Assembly (NCBI GenBank): GCA_963737405.1
Contig: CAVTSL010000011.1
Location: forward strand, 248,001 to 312,000
From: JACCTU01 sp963737405
GTDB lineage: Bacteria > Actinomycetota > Thermoleophilia > Gaiellales > Gaiellaceae
DNA length: 64,000 bases
Direction: 5' to 3'
The notes under the pieces are model-generated. The model was not told the origin of the DNA and searched no databases. It saw only the letters and a list, made by a program, of their open reading frames with translations. Numbering within the stretch: the first letter of the stretch is position 1; the number at the start of each line of letters is the position of its first letter. Both the position numbers and the translations under genes were made by a program. Below, piece after piece: positions 32,198-41,786 of this stretch.

Positions 32198-32873
32198 GCG
32201 CCTCCCTCAGCTCGCGCAGCCTGAGGTCGAGCCGCTTGCCCGTGAGCTCGTTGAGGTAGAGCGCACCGGCGAGCAGCAGCATCCCCGCGAGGCAGACGCA
32301 GAACGTGAAGAACATGTCCCCCGACATCTGCGGGCCGTCGCGCGTGAAGACGACGGGATGGATGAAGTTCTGCGCGAGGCGGATCGCAAGGAAGCTGATC
32401 GGGATCAGCACGACACCGAAGAGCGCGTAGACGGCGGAGATGCGCGCACGGGCCGGCCCCTCCGCGAGCGAGAACCGGAGCATGAAGTACGCCGCATAGA
32501 AGAGGAAGAGGACGAGGAAGAGGACGAGCTGCCGCTCGCCCCAGCTCCACCACACGCCCCACGACGTCCGCGCCCAGATCGACCCGGTGACGAGCGTGAG
32601 CGTCCCGAAGATCGTGCCCAAGTGCACCGCGGTGTAGCTCTCGAGGTCGTACCGCTCCGCGCCCGTCCAGAGGAGGCGGAGCGCCTTCCACGCCGCCCAG
32701 CCGAAGCACGCGTACGCGGTGAGGGCGATCGGGACGTGGATGTAGAAGATCCGCTGGCTCGGCCCCTGGTCGGCGTCCTCGGGCGCCCAGAGGAGCGCGA
32801 GCGCGAGGCCGCTGACGAGCACGACGGCGGCCCCGACCGCGACGGCGGACCCGCCTCTATTCCGTAACGACAT
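32184..32873 (-). CDS. ccmC: Haem exporter protein CcmC
   Basis: A 229-residue six-helix protein that loads haem onto CcmE for cytochrome c maturation. The WWD domain is present as SWGVWWSWGERQLVLF, with Gly where the canonical W-x-W-D has Asp. The axial His candidates are in RIFYIHVPIALTAY and LAQNFIHPVVFTRD. ATG 32873 is used rather than TTG 32894; it overlaps the ccmB stop by 17 nt. The WWD change is noted as a finding. Confidence 0.88.
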   Translation of the reverse strand: MSLRNRGGSAVAVGAAVVLVSGLALALLWAPEDADQGPSQRIFYIHVPIALTAYACFGWAAWKALRLLWTGAERYDLESYTAVHLGTIFGTLTLVTGSIWARTSWGVWWSWGERQLVLFLVLFLFYAAYFMLRFSLAEGPARARISAVYALFGVVLIPISFLAIRLAQNFIHPVVFTRDGPQMSGDMFFTFCVCLAGMLLLAGALYLNELTGKRLDLRLRELREALELR

Positions 32874-33492
32874 ACTCAAAGCTCGCCCAGGCAAGTATCG
32901 CGAAAACGGCGTCGTACAACGCCAGGAACGCCAGGAACCGCGCCGGATCGTCGCTCACGCCTGCGCCGACGCCGCCGACGAGGATCGGCAGCGACAGCGG
33001 CAGGAAGAGGAGCGGGAAGAGCAGCTCGCGCGCACGGCCGGCCGCCGCCATCGCCGCGAGGATCGCGCCGACCGCGCAGATCCCGACATCGGCGAGCGCA
33101 ACCGCCGCGACGGTCTCCCACGTCAGCCCCTCGAAGAAGAGCGCGTACGCCGGGAGCGCGACGACTTCCGCCGCCGCGAGAAACGCGAGCGTCGCCGTCA
33201 CCTTGCCGAGCCAGATCGCGCTCCGGTCGACCGGCGACAGCACGAGGCCGTCGAGCACACGCTGCTCGCGCTCCGGCACGAACGCCCGCGTCAGTCCGAG
33301 CAGGGACGTGAACAGGATCGCGACCCAGAGCAGCCCGATCGACTCGCGCTCGGTGCCGCCGCCGGGAAGCGCGAACCGAAACGCAACGAGCGTCGCGACC
33401 ACGAACAGGAGCATCGCCGGCAGCGTCTCGCGCGCACGCAACTCGAGCAGCAGGTCCTTGCGCGCGAGCGCGGCGACGTCGCGCGCGTACAT
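32857..33492 (-). CDS. ccmB: Haem exporter permease CcmB
   Basis: A 211-residue ABC permease with about six helices. ALARKDLLLELRARETLPAM at the N-terminus and VPEREQRVLDGLVLSPVDRS in the first cytoplasmic loop are the family signature (E-x2-G-T-L-x2-L-x-L-S-P). It pairs with the CcmA ATPase encoded immediately upstream (ATGA overlap at 33492). Confidence 0.9.
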   Translation of the reverse strand: MYARDVAALARKDLLLELRARETLPAMLLFVVATLVAFRFALPGGGTERESIGLLWVAILFTSLLGLTRAFVPEREQRVLDGLVLSPVDRSAIWLGKVTATLAFLAAAEVVALPAYALFFEGLTWETVAAVALADVGICAVGAILAAMAAAGRARELLFPLLFLPLSLPILVGGVGAGVSDDPARFLAFLALYDAVFAILAWASFEYVVTE

Positions 33493-34073
33493 CACAGCGC
33501 AAGCGCTCCGGACGCGAGCGGCGCGAGCCGGCCGGGATCGTGCGTCGCGACGAGGAAGGTCGCGCGCTCGCGGCGTTCGGCGAGCTCGCGGTCGAGGAGC
33601 TCGGCGCCGTCCGCGTCGAGACCCGAGTACGGCTCGTCGAGCAGGAGCAGCGTCGGCTCGTGGAGCAACGCCCTGCACAGCGCGAGCCGCTGGAGCATCC
33701 CGCGCGAGTACGTCGAGGCGCGCTCGTTGCGCACGTCCCAGAGACCGAACCGCTCGAGCAGCATCCCCGTGCGCTCGCGCGCCTCGGGCACCCGGTACAG
33801 GCGTGCGTAGAGGACGAGGTTCTCGATCGCCGTCAGCTCGCGGTAGACGAGCGGCTCGTGCCCGAGGAACCCGAGCTCCGCGCGTTCTGCGTCGACCGTG
33901 AGCTCGCCGCCCGTCGGCGCGGCAAGCCCGGCGACGAGTCGAAGCAACGTCGTCTTGCCCGAGCCGTTCGCGCCGGTCACGACCATGAAGTCGCCGCGCG
34001 CGACGTCGAGGTCGAGCCCGCGCAGGACGCGTTTTGCGCCGTAGCGGCGCTCGAGCTGCCGCGCGCGGATCAC
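33492..34073 (-). CDS. ccmA: Haem exporter ATP-binding protein CcmA
   Basis: A 193-residue ABC ATPase. Walker A is VTGANGSGKTTLLRLVAG, the Q-loop is replaced by GFLGHEPLVYRELT (the GH-x-P form usual in CcmA), the signature is TYSRGMLQRLALCRALLHEP and Walker B is LLLLDEPYSGLD, with ATHDP as H-loop. It powers CcmB/CcmC. GTG 34073 overlaps the prenyltransferase stop by 4 nt. Confidence 0.92.
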   Translation of the reverse strand: MIRARQLERRYGAKRVLRGLDLDVARGDFMVVTGANGSGKTTLLRLVAGLAAPTGGELTVDAERAELGFLGHEPLVYRELTAIENLVLYARLYRVPEARERTGMLLERFGLWDVRNERASTYSRGMLQRLALCRALLHEPTLLLLDEPYSGLDADGAELLDRELAERRERATFLVATHDPGRLAPLASGALAL

Positions 34074-34918
34074 AGCACGTCGAGCAGCACGAAGACCGCG
34101 AACAGGACGCTGATCACGCCGTTCACGGTGAAGAACGCCGCGTCGAGCCGGCGCAGGTCGTCCGGCCGGATCAGCGAGTGCTCGTACACGAGGAGCCCCG
34201 CGACGACGAGCACGCCGAGCCAGTAGAAGACGCCGACCGACAGCCCGAGACCCGCGGCGACGAGGAACGCGACGGTGAGGACGTGGAGCACGCGCGCGCC
34301 GGCGAAGCAACCGCGGACCCCGAAGCGCGTCGCCCACGAGTGCAGCCCCTCGCGCCGGTCGACATCGAGGTCGAGCAGCGCGTAGAAGAGATCGAACCCC
34401 GCGACCCAGCACGCGACCGCGGCTCCGAGCGCCCACGCCTCCCAGGCGAACGTCCCCGTGAGCGCCACCCACGCGCCGACGGGAGCGAGCCCGTCGACGG
34501 CGCCGAGCCAGAGATGCGCGAGCCACGTGACGCGCTTGAGGTACGGGTACACGACGAAGGCGGCGACCGGGATCGGCCACAGCCAGCGCACGATCGGGTC
34601 GAGCTGCCACACCGCGACGAGGAACACGACGAGCGAGAGCGCGCAGAAGCCGATCACCTGCGCGCGCGAGAGTCGGCCCGCGGGCAGCTCGCGGGTCGCG
34701 GTCCGCGGATTGCGGGCGTCGAGCTCGGCGTCGATGAGCCGGTTCAGCGCCATCGCGAGCGAACGCGCGCCGACCATCGCGACCGTGATCCAGAAGAGGT
34801 CGGCCGCGCTCGGGACGGCGTCGATCGCGAGGAACGCGCCGACGTAGGCGAACGGCAGGGCGAAGACCGTGTGCTCGATCTTCACGAGGCGGGCGAAGTG
34901 GGCGGGGTACGCGATCAC
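34070..34918 (-). CDS. UbiA-type prenyltransferase
   Basis: A 282-residue intramembrane aromatic prenyltransferase with eight or nine helices. The first Asp-rich motif is ALNRLIDAELDARNPRTATR (N-R-x2-D-x3-D) and the second LLDLDVDRREGLHSWATRFG (D-x3-D). Helix 1 opens with EHTVFALPFAYVGAFLA. This form is usual in 4-hydroxybenzoate or futalosine-route menaquinone prenyltransferases (UbiA/MqnP). In an organism with cytochrome c it plausibly serves quinone synthesis, but no other quinone gene is near. GTG 34918 overlaps the mog stop. Confidence 0.85.
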   Translation of the reverse strand: MIAYPAHFARLVKIEHTVFALPFAYVGAFLAIDAVPSAADLFWITVAMVGARSLAMALNRLIDAELDARNPRTATRELPAGRLSRAQVIGFCALSLVVFLVAVWQLDPIVRWLWPIPVAAFVVYPYLKRVTWLAHLWLGAVDGLAPVGAWVALTGTFAWEAWALGAAVACWVAGFDLFYALLDLDVDRREGLHSWATRFGVRGCFAGARVLHVLTVAFLVAAGLGLSVGVFYWLGVLVVAGLLVYEHSLIRPDDLRRLDAAFFTVNGVISVLFAVFVLLDVL

Positions 34919-35390
34919 GTCTGCGCGTGCTCCGTCGCCTGATCTGACAACAGTCGCAGGGCATGCTCGAGAGCGGGCCTCAGCACCGCGAACCCGTCGC
35001 GGCAGCCGCCCGGCGAGCCCGGAAGGTTGACGACGAGCGTCGAGCCTCGCGTTCCGGCGACGCCACGCGAGAGCAGCGCGTGCGGAGTCTTCGCGAGCGA
35101 ATCGGCGCGGATCGCCTCGGCAATGCCGGGCGCCTCGCGGTGCAGGACGGAACGCGTCGCCTCGGGTGTGACGTCACGCGGCGCGACGCCCGTGCCGCCG
35201 GTCGTGAGCACGAGCTGCGTGTCGTCGGCGAGAGCCTCGATCGCGCCGGCGATCTCGTCGCGCTCGTCCGCGACGACGCGGCGCACGACGTCGAACCCCT
35301 CTCCCGCGAGCAGCTCCTCGAGGACGTCGCCGCTCGCGTCCTCACGCGTCCCGGCGAGCACCGAGTCGGAGACGGTGAGCACTGCCGCCC

Positions 35391-35394
<4 letters not shown>
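34915..35394 (-). CDS. mog: Molybdopterin adenylyltransferase (MogA/MoaB family)
   Basis: A 159-residue protein of the MoCF_biosynth fold, which adenylates molybdopterin before metal insertion. AAVLTVSDSVLAGTREDASG at the start, LVLTTGGTGVAPRDVTPEAT (the G-G-T-G nucleotide motif) and LVVNLPGSPGG are diagnostic. It overlaps moaC by 4 nt; moeA lies about 10 kb away on the same strand. Confidence 0.9.
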
Positions 35395-35831
<437 letters not shown>

Positions 35832-35841
35832 GTTCGGGACC

Positions 35842-37299
35842 CTAGCTCCGGACGAGCGCGCGCAGCTCCTCGTGGAGCCACGCGTCGAGGTCGTGTTCGC
35901 GAACGCGGGCGCGGATCCCCTCGATCCGGCGGCGCCGCTCGGCCTCGTCCATGTCGATCGCCTGGTGAATCGCTTCGGCCTGCCCGGCGAGGTCGAAGGG
36001 GTTGACGGTCAACGCGAACTCGCCGAGCTCGTCGTGCGCGCCGGCGTTCTCGGAGAGCACGAGGGCGCCGTCCCGCGTGTTCACGAGCGGCGCCTCCTTC
36101 GCGACGAGGTTGAGCCCGTCGAAGACGGCGTTCACGAGCAGGACGTCGAACTGCTTGTAGGCGGCGACGGAGCCTGCGAAGTCGTCCCCGATGCGCAGGT
36201 CGATCGGCAGCCAGCCGGACGTCGCGAAGCGGTCGTTGACGCGCCTGGCCTCGCGCTGGATCGCACCGAGGTACTCCGCGTACTCCGGGATGTCCTGCCG
36301 CGACGGGTCGAGCAGCGCGAGCATCCGGACACGCCGGTGCATCTCGGGATGCCGGTCGAGGTAGAGCTCGAAGGCGCCGAATCCGCGCACGACGTTCTTG
36401 GACGGGTCCGTCCGGTCGACGCGCAGGATCAGCTTCTCCGGGCGGTCGGCCTCGAGCCGCCGCTCCGCCTCGACCACCGCGCCGCTCTCCGCGAGCTCGT
36501 CGAACTCGCGCGTGTCGACGGAGATCGGGTTCGCGCTGATGCGGATCGTGCGTCCGTCGTGCTCGAGCGTCCCACGCTCGTAGTCCGCGCTCGCGCCGAC
36601 GAAGTCCTCGCAGCTCTGCAGGAAGCTTCGGCGCCAGCGTGCGGTGTGGAAGCCCACGACGTCGTTCGCGAGCAACCCCTCGTGGATCTCCTGCCGCGCA
36701 TCGAGCGGGAGGACGTGCCAGTAGTCGGCCTGTGGCCACGGGATGTGCACGAACTGCTGGAGCGTCGCGTCCGGCCGCGACTCGCGCACCATGCGCGGCG
36801 CCAGGTAGAGGTGGTAGTCGTGGAAGAAGACGGTCGCCTCGGGCGTGCGCTCGAGCTCGTCGAGCACCGCGTCGGCGAAGTTCCGGTTGACGGCGCTGTA
36901 GCCGTTCCGCCAGGCGTAGTGGAACGCCTGGTCGAGGTTCGGCTCGGCCTTCAGATCCCAGAGGTAGTGCTGGATGAACCAGAGCGTCGGGTTCGAGACG
37001 ACGTTGTAGAACCAGTCGTATGCCTGGATCGGGTGCGCGACGAGCCGCAGGCGGAACGGCGAGCCGTCGCGTGAGGTCTCGGGGAACGAGCGGCCCCGGT
37101 TCTCGTCCGCGACGACGAAGTCCTCCGCGCTCATCGTGCTGGCGATCCAGGTGACGTCGTTTCGTGCGAGCAGGCCGCGGAGCGCGGTGGCGAGGCCACC
37201 GCCGCCGCGGCGCGCGATGCGCGAGCCGTCGAGGTCACGGTCGTAGCTCGCCGGGCCCCGGTTCGAGACGACGATCAGCTTGCGGCGCGAAGCCGCCAT
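35842..37299 (-). CDS. otsA: Trehalose-6-phosphate synthase (GT20)
   Basis: A 485-residue glycosyltransferase making trehalose-6-phosphate from UDP- or GDP-glucose and glucose-6-phosphate. VVSNRGPASYDRDLD at the N-terminus, VVSNPTLWFIQHYLWD, FFHDYHLYLAPRMVRE, FVHIPWPQADYWHVLP and GFHTARWRRSFL match OtsA. The canonical V-D-R-L-D-Y-x-K-G-I reads RVDRTDPSKNVV, keeping Arg and Lys but not Tyr and Gly. VLSENAGAHDELG is the nucleotide-sugar site. The change may mark a GT20 subgroup with a different acceptor. It is 10 nt from treT and from moaC. Confidence 0.86.
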   Translation of the reverse strand: MAASRRKLIVVSNRGPASYDRDLDGSRIARRGGGGLATALRGLLARNDVTWIASTMSAEDFVVADENRGRSFPETSRDGSPFRLRLVAHPIQAYDWFYNVVSNPTLWFIQHYLWDLKAEPNLDQAFHYAWRNGYSAVNRNFADAVLDELERTPEATVFFHDYHLYLAPRMVRESRPDATLQQFVHIPWPQADYWHVLPLDARQEIHEGLLANDVVGFHTARWRRSFLQSCEDFVGASADYERGTLEHDGRTIRISANPISVDTREFDELAESGAVVEAERRLEADRPEKLILRVDRTDPSKNVVRGFGAFELYLDRHPEMHRRVRMLALLDPSRQDIPEYAEYLGAIQREARRVNDRFATSGWLPIDLRIGDDFAGSVAAYKQFDVLLVNAVFDGLNLVAKEAPLVNTRDGALVLSENAGAHDELGEFALTVNPFDLAGQAEAIHQAIDMDEAERRRRIEGIRARVREHDLDAWLHEELRALVRS

Positions 37300-37309
37300 A
37301 ACGACGAGC

Positions 37310-38587
37310 CTAGCCCGCCGCCGCGGTCGCGAGCTCGACGCCCTCGGTCTCGAGCCCGAGCATCCGATTGAAGAGCGCCAGCCAGTCGCGGAGAAGCCGC
37401 GGCGTCAGGAAGTGCCGGCGCACGTGCTCCTTCCCTGCGAGGGCCATCCGGCGTGCGAGCTCGGGGTTGCCGAGCGCGACCAGGCACGCCTCCGCGCACT
37501 CGCTCGAGCTCGACACGAGCCAACCCGTCTCGCCGTGCACGATCTGGTCGACGATCCCGCCGACCTTGCCGCCGACCGTCGGCCGCGCCTTCCAGAGCGC
37601 CTCGCTCACGGTGAGCCCGAAGCCCTCCCGGATCGACTTCTGGATGACGGCCGCCGAGTGCACCTGGAACGCGTTCACCTCGACCGAGCCGACGTTGTTG
37701 AGGTTCGAGAGGATGTAGATGTCGGGATCGCCGCCCGCGTACGCCACGGTCTGGTTGTAGAACTCCCACCCCTCCGGGTCGTCGTGCGCCATCGAGCCGA
37801 CGAGGGCGAGCTGCACGTCCGGATGCTCCTCCTTGACGAGCCGATAGGCGTCGATCACGCCGAGCGGGTCCTTCCAGGGATCGAAGCGGGACACCTGGGT
37901 GAGCAGCGGCCGCGAGACGTCGATCCCGAACTGGTCGACGATGTACGCGGCGTCCTCGGGCGAGAGCGCCATGTTCTTCGGCGCGAGCGGGTCGATCGCC
38001 GGCGGCCAGATGTAGGCGTTCTGGAGCTCGGCGTCCGCGGGGACGTAGTCCCTGCGGTGGAAGATCGACGCGTGGTAGCGCTGGATCCACGGCAGCAGGA
38101 AGTCGAGCACCTGGCGGTTCGGCGTCGAGAGGTCGATGTGGCAGCGCCAGATCCACTTCGCGCGCGACGAGGGGAAGTGCTCGATCATCCCCGCAGGCTG
38201 CGCGTCGTGGACGATCACGAAGTCGTACTCGTCGACGAACTCCTTCGCGTTCATCTCGTTGTAGCGCCGGTAGATCGCCTGCTGCTCCTCGTCGAGCCCG
38301 ATCGGGTTGCCCTGGAGCGCGTTGTGGATCGTCTTCGTGACGTTGAAGAACTCGTCGGCGCCGCGGATGATCAGCCAGTCGGCCTCGAGCCCGGCGCTCT
38401 GCATGAGCGGCACGAGCGTGTAGTTGATCTCGGCGACGCCACCGCCGAACGCGGTCGCAGAGATGTGCGCGACCCGCTTCCCCGCGAGCGGATCGGCGAG
38501 ACGCTTGATCTCGTCCATCAGCCCGCGCGTCGCGATCGTCGCGTAGTCGGCGAGCGCCTTGTGTCCGACGTTGACGGCTTGCAGCAC
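37310..38587 (-). CDS. treT: Trehalose synthase TreT-type glycosyltransferase (GT4)
   Basis: A 425-residue GT-B enzyme, likely joining a nucleotide-glucose to glucose to make trehalose directly. VAHISATAFGGGVAEINYTL is the acceptor-side loop seen in TreT, followed by WRCHIDLSTPNRQVLDFLLP, SRFDPWKDPLGVIDAYRLVK and QKSIREGFGLTVSEALWKAR (the E-x7-E retaining motif). Immediately downstream otsA offers a second route. No OtsB phosphatase is in the window. Confidence 0.87.
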   Translation of the reverse strand: MLQAVNVGHKALADYATIATRGLMDEIKRLADPLAGKRVAHISATAFGGGVAEINYTLVPLMQSAGLEADWLIIRGADEFFNVTKTIHNALQGNPIGLDEEQQAIYRRYNEMNAKEFVDEYDFVIVHDAQPAGMIEHFPSSRAKWIWRCHIDLSTPNRQVLDFLLPWIQRYHASIFHRRDYVPADAELQNAYIWPPAIDPLAPKNMALSPEDAAYIVDQFGIDVSRPLLTQVSRFDPWKDPLGVIDAYRLVKEEHPDVQLALVGSMAHDDPEGWEFYNQTVAYAGGDPDIYILSNLNNVGSVEVNAFQVHSAAVIQKSIREGFGLTVSEALWKARPTVGGKVGGIVDQIVHGETGWLVSSSSECAEACLVALGNPELARRMALAGKEHVRRHFLTPRLLRDWLALFNRMLGLETEGVELATAAAG

Positions 38588-38614
38588 GGTGCGAGAGATT
38601 AGTTGCGAACGCGT

Positions 38615-39067
38615 CTAGGCGTCTAGGGACTTGGCGAAGCGCAGGCGCGAGCCTCGGCCGTCCTCACCGGCGCCGACCTCGAACTCGTCGGCGATCGAGC
38701 GGATGATCGCGATTCCGAGCCCGCCCTCGACGAGATCGTCCGCCTCTTCGCGCTCGGCCGACGGGTCGAATCCCTCGCCGTCGTCGACGACCTCGATCAC
38801 GAGTCGGTCCGGATGCAGCTCGTAGCGGATCTCGACGGTGCCCTCGCCGTTCGCGTAGGCGTGCCGCACCGAGTTCGAGCACGCCTCGGTGAGCGCCAGC
38901 TTGAGATCGCCGAGCGTCTCCTCGTCGAGCGGCCGCAGCCGCGAGATGCCGGTCAGGGCCAGCCGGCCGAGGGTGATGTACTCCGGCTTCGCGGGGATCG
39001 TGAGGCGAACCTCGCGCGTTCCGCGGTCGGTGTCGCTCACGTGCTCGTCCAGATCAATGGTTGCCAT
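38615..39067 (-). CDS. RsbW-like anti-sigma / serine kinase HATPase protein
   Basis: A 150-residue GHKL ATPase. The N-box is LALTEACSNSVRHAYANGEG, G1 is VVDDGEGFDP and G2 GGLGIAIIRSIADEFEVG. This is the HATPase_c_2 family, which phosphorylates anti-sigma-factor antagonists or binds sigma factors. The binding partner is not adjacent, so it may act on the ECF-like network elsewhere. Start ATG 39067 lies 94 nt from htrA, and this gap holds no gene. Confidence 0.86.
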   Translation of the reverse strand: MATIDLDEHVSDTDRGTREVRLTIPAKPEYITLGRLALTGISRLRPLDEETLGDLKLALTEACSNSVRHAYANGEGTVEIRYELHPDRLVIEVVDDGEGFDPSAEREEADDLVEGGLGIAIIRSIADEFEVGAGEDGRGSRLRFAKSLDA

Positions 39068-39161
39068 TTGGAAACGGATGAAGCAGATTGCGGCAAGTGA
39101 ACCTACCGAAAACCTCTGTGACGAAGGCCGTGAGCGCCTTCTACCCCCGGAGGGGTCGCCC

Positions 39162-40364
39162 CTAACGCGTGATCGGACGCTCGCCGAGACGGACCGCCAC
39201 GCGCTGCCGCTTGCCGTCCCGGAAGACCGTGAAGACGGCGACCTTCCCGGGCTCGAGCTCGGTCACGAGGCGGACGACGTCGTCGGCGCTCCGGACGACC
39301 TCGCCGTCGATCGCGACGATCAGGTCGCCGCCGACCGGGAACGAGATGCCGTTGAACTCCTCGTCGCGCGTGGCGCCCTTGATGCCGGCGCGGGCGGCCG
39401 GACTGTTCGCCCGGACGTCGTTGACGACCGCGCCCTGGGTGACGGGGAGCTCGAAACGCTTCGCGAGGGTCGGCGTGAGGTTCGTCGTCGTCACCCCGAC
39501 GTAGGCGTAGCTCACGGTGCCCGTCTGCACGAGCTGGTCGAGCGAGCGCTTCGCGGCGTTGATCGGGATCGCGAAGCCGACGCCCTCGTTCTGGCCGGAG
39601 TCGCTCCGGATCTGGGCGTTGATGCCGATCACGCGGCCGCGGGCGTCGAAGAGCGGGCCGCCGGAGTTCCCGCGGTTGATCGGCGCGTCGATCTGGATCG
39701 CGTCGACGACGTTGTAGATCGACGTGAGCGAGGCGATCGAGCGCTTCGTCGCCGAGACGACGCCGACCGTGAGCGAGCTCTCGTTTCCGAACGGGCTCCC
39801 GATCGCGGCGACCGGCTCGCCGACGACGACGCGCGCCGAGTCGCCGAGCGGCACGGGAGCGAGCTTGTGCTGGTTCCCGCTGACCCGCACGACCGCGACG
39901 TCCGTGAACGGGTCGTAGCCGATGATCCGGGCCTTCACCCGGTCGCCGTCCGCGAACTGGACGTAGACGGCCTGGGCCGACTCGACTGGGCCGTTCCCCT
40001 CGCCCGCGGTCGTGACGACGTGCGAGTTCGTGAGCACGAGGCCGTCCTTCGAGACGACGAAGCCCGAGCCCTGGGAGGCCGCCGTCGTCGTGTCGGTCTC
40101 GTCGCCGAAGAAGGCGAAGATGGTCACGACCCCGCTCTGGCGGGCCTCGTAGATCCGCGCCGGGTCGAAGTCGCGGCCGACCAGGGGCTTCGCGGCGCTC
40201 TGCAGCGGCGCCGAGGCGGCGTCGCCGGACTGCGGCGGGGTGCCGCCGACGATCACGGTGTCCGTGTCGCCGATCCAACCGGCGGCGCTCCCGATCCCGA
40301 TCGCCGCGAGGGCGCCGAGGAGCGCGCAGGCCACCGAGACGAGGACGACGGAGGCCGGGCGCAT
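39162..40364 (-). CDS. HtrA/DegP-like membrane-anchored serine protease
   Basis: A 400-residue S1C protease. An N-terminal membrane anchor (SVVLVSVACALLGALAAIGI) and a polar linker precede the trypsin domain with the triad in LTNSHVVTT (His), YDPFTDVAVVRV (Asp) and PINRGNSGGPLFD (Ser), then one PDZ domain (YAYVGVTTTNLTPTLAKRFE ... SPAARAGIKG). It acts outside the membrane in envelope protein quality control. It is transcribed after the two-component genes, 41 nt downstream, so it may be a target of that pair. Confidence 0.92.
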   Translation of the reverse strand: MRPASVVLVSVACALLGALAAIGIGSAAGWIGDTDTVIVGGTPPQSGDAASAPLQSAAKPLVGRDFDPARIYEARQSGVVTIFAFFGDETDTTTAASQGSGFVVSKDGLVLTNSHVVTTAGEGNGPVESAQAVYVQFADGDRVKARIIGYDPFTDVAVVRVSGNQHKLAPVPLGDSARVVVGEPVAAIGSPFGNESSLTVGVVSATKRSIASLTSIYNVVDAIQIDAPINRGNSGGPLFDARGRVIGINAQIRSDSGQNEGVGFAIPINAAKRSLDQLVQTGTVSYAYVGVTTTNLTPTLAKRFELPVTQGAVVNDVRANSPAARAGIKGATRDEEFNGISFPVGGDLIVAIDGEVVRSADDVVRLVTELEPGKVAVFTVFRDGKRQRVAVRLGERPITR

Positions 40365-40405
40365 CGTGCCCACTGTAGCCAGCGCCCGGTTTTCCGCGGA
40401 AAACG

Positions 40406-41786
40406 CTAGGCGGCGGAGGGAAGCTCGAGCCGGAAGGTCGTCGCGCCAGGGCGCGAGTCGATCTCGATCGTCCCGCCCATCAGCTCCGCCAGCTCCTTCG
40501 CGATCGCGAGGCCGAGGCCGCTGCCGGCGGCCATCCCGCCGTCCACGCGGTAGAACCGCTCGAAGACCTGGCCCTGCTGCGCGGCGGGCACGCCCGGTCC
40601 CTCGTCCTCGACGATCAGGAGCGCGCGCCCGTTGTTCTGTCCCGCCCGGACGCGGATCGCGGTGCCGGGCGGCGTGTGGACGAGGGCGTTCTCGAGCAGG
40701 ATCCGGCCGATCTGGAGCGTCCGGAGCTCGTCGCCGACGCCGGTCGGGCTGCCGTCGACGTCGGTCTCGATCGTGTGCTCCCGCGTCCTCGCGAGCGGCT
40801 CGAACTCGGTCGAGATCGACTGCGCGAGCGCCCCGAGGTCGAGGGTCTCGCGCTCGAGCCGGACGCGGCCCGCGTCGAGCCGCGAGAGGTCGAGAAGATC
40901 GGTCGCGAGCTTCGTCAGGCGGCCGACCTGCTCGCGCGCGGTGGCCAGGAACTCGCGCCGCGTGTCCTCGTCGAGCTCCTCGTCGGTCAGCAGCTCGAGG
41001 AAGCCGCCGAGCGAGAAGATCGGCGTGCGGAGCTCGTGCGAGGCGTTCGCGATGAACTCCCGGCGGGCGCGCTCGAGGCCGGCGAGCCGCAGGCGCATCC
41101 GGTCGAACGCCTGGGCGAGCTGGGCGACCTCGTCGCGGCCGGAGTCGACGATCGGCTCGTCGAAGCGGCCGCTCGCGATCCGGTCGGCCGCGCGCTCGAG
41201 CTTGCGCAACCGCTGTGCGAAGAGGTACGCCGCGCCGTAGCCGACCGCGAGCGAGAAGAGGAGCGCGAGGACGCCGGCGAGCAGGAGCCGGCGGCGGACG
41301 AGCCCGATGTTCGCGAGCGTGTCCTGCAGCGGCGCCCTGACGACGAGCGACCGACCGGTTCGCGAGCGGCATCGCGGCCTCCGCGTAGGACTTTCCGCCG
41401 CGCTCGATCCGGCCCTGCTGCGCGGTCCGCGTCCGGGCCGCCCTGACGGCGATCTCGTCCGAGATCTGGGACGACTGCGTGGACTGGGAGTCGGCGATCG
41501 GGAGGACGACCGGGCCCGGGCCCCTCCAGCGAGCGGGCTCACGATCATCACGCGGGCCTGGATGCTCGAGGCGTTGTCCTCGGCGAAGATCTGCTGGCGT
41601 CGCGGGTCGCTCGGGAACGCGGCTCGCGAGGCCCTCGGCGAGCGGAACGAGCTGCTCGATCTTGTTGTCGACGAGGTTCCGCTCGAGGATCGGGACGAGT
41701 GCCGCGTAGACGATCGCGAGCGCCGCCGCGACCACGACGAGGAGCGCGAGGCTGAGCCGTGCGCCGACGCTGCGGAGCGGGCTCAT
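40406..41786 (-). pseudogene. Sensor histidine kinase, three frameshifts in the sensor half
   Basis: ATG 41786 overlaps the response-regulator stop (ATGA). A membrane helix (SLALLVVVAAALAIVYAALV), the sensor domain and a second helix (LLLAGVLALLFSLAVGYGAA) lead to HAMP, HisKA with NASHELRTPIFSLGGF (His phosphorylated) and HATPase_c (ENALVHTPPG, VEDEGPGVP, GSGLGLAIAKELAELMGG). Frame changes are needed near 41618, 41526 and 41360. Between the first two, the frame reading NASSIQARVMIVSP has the codon bias, not the continuous one. From HAMP on it is intact. Indel errors or recent damage both fit. Confidence 0.83.
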
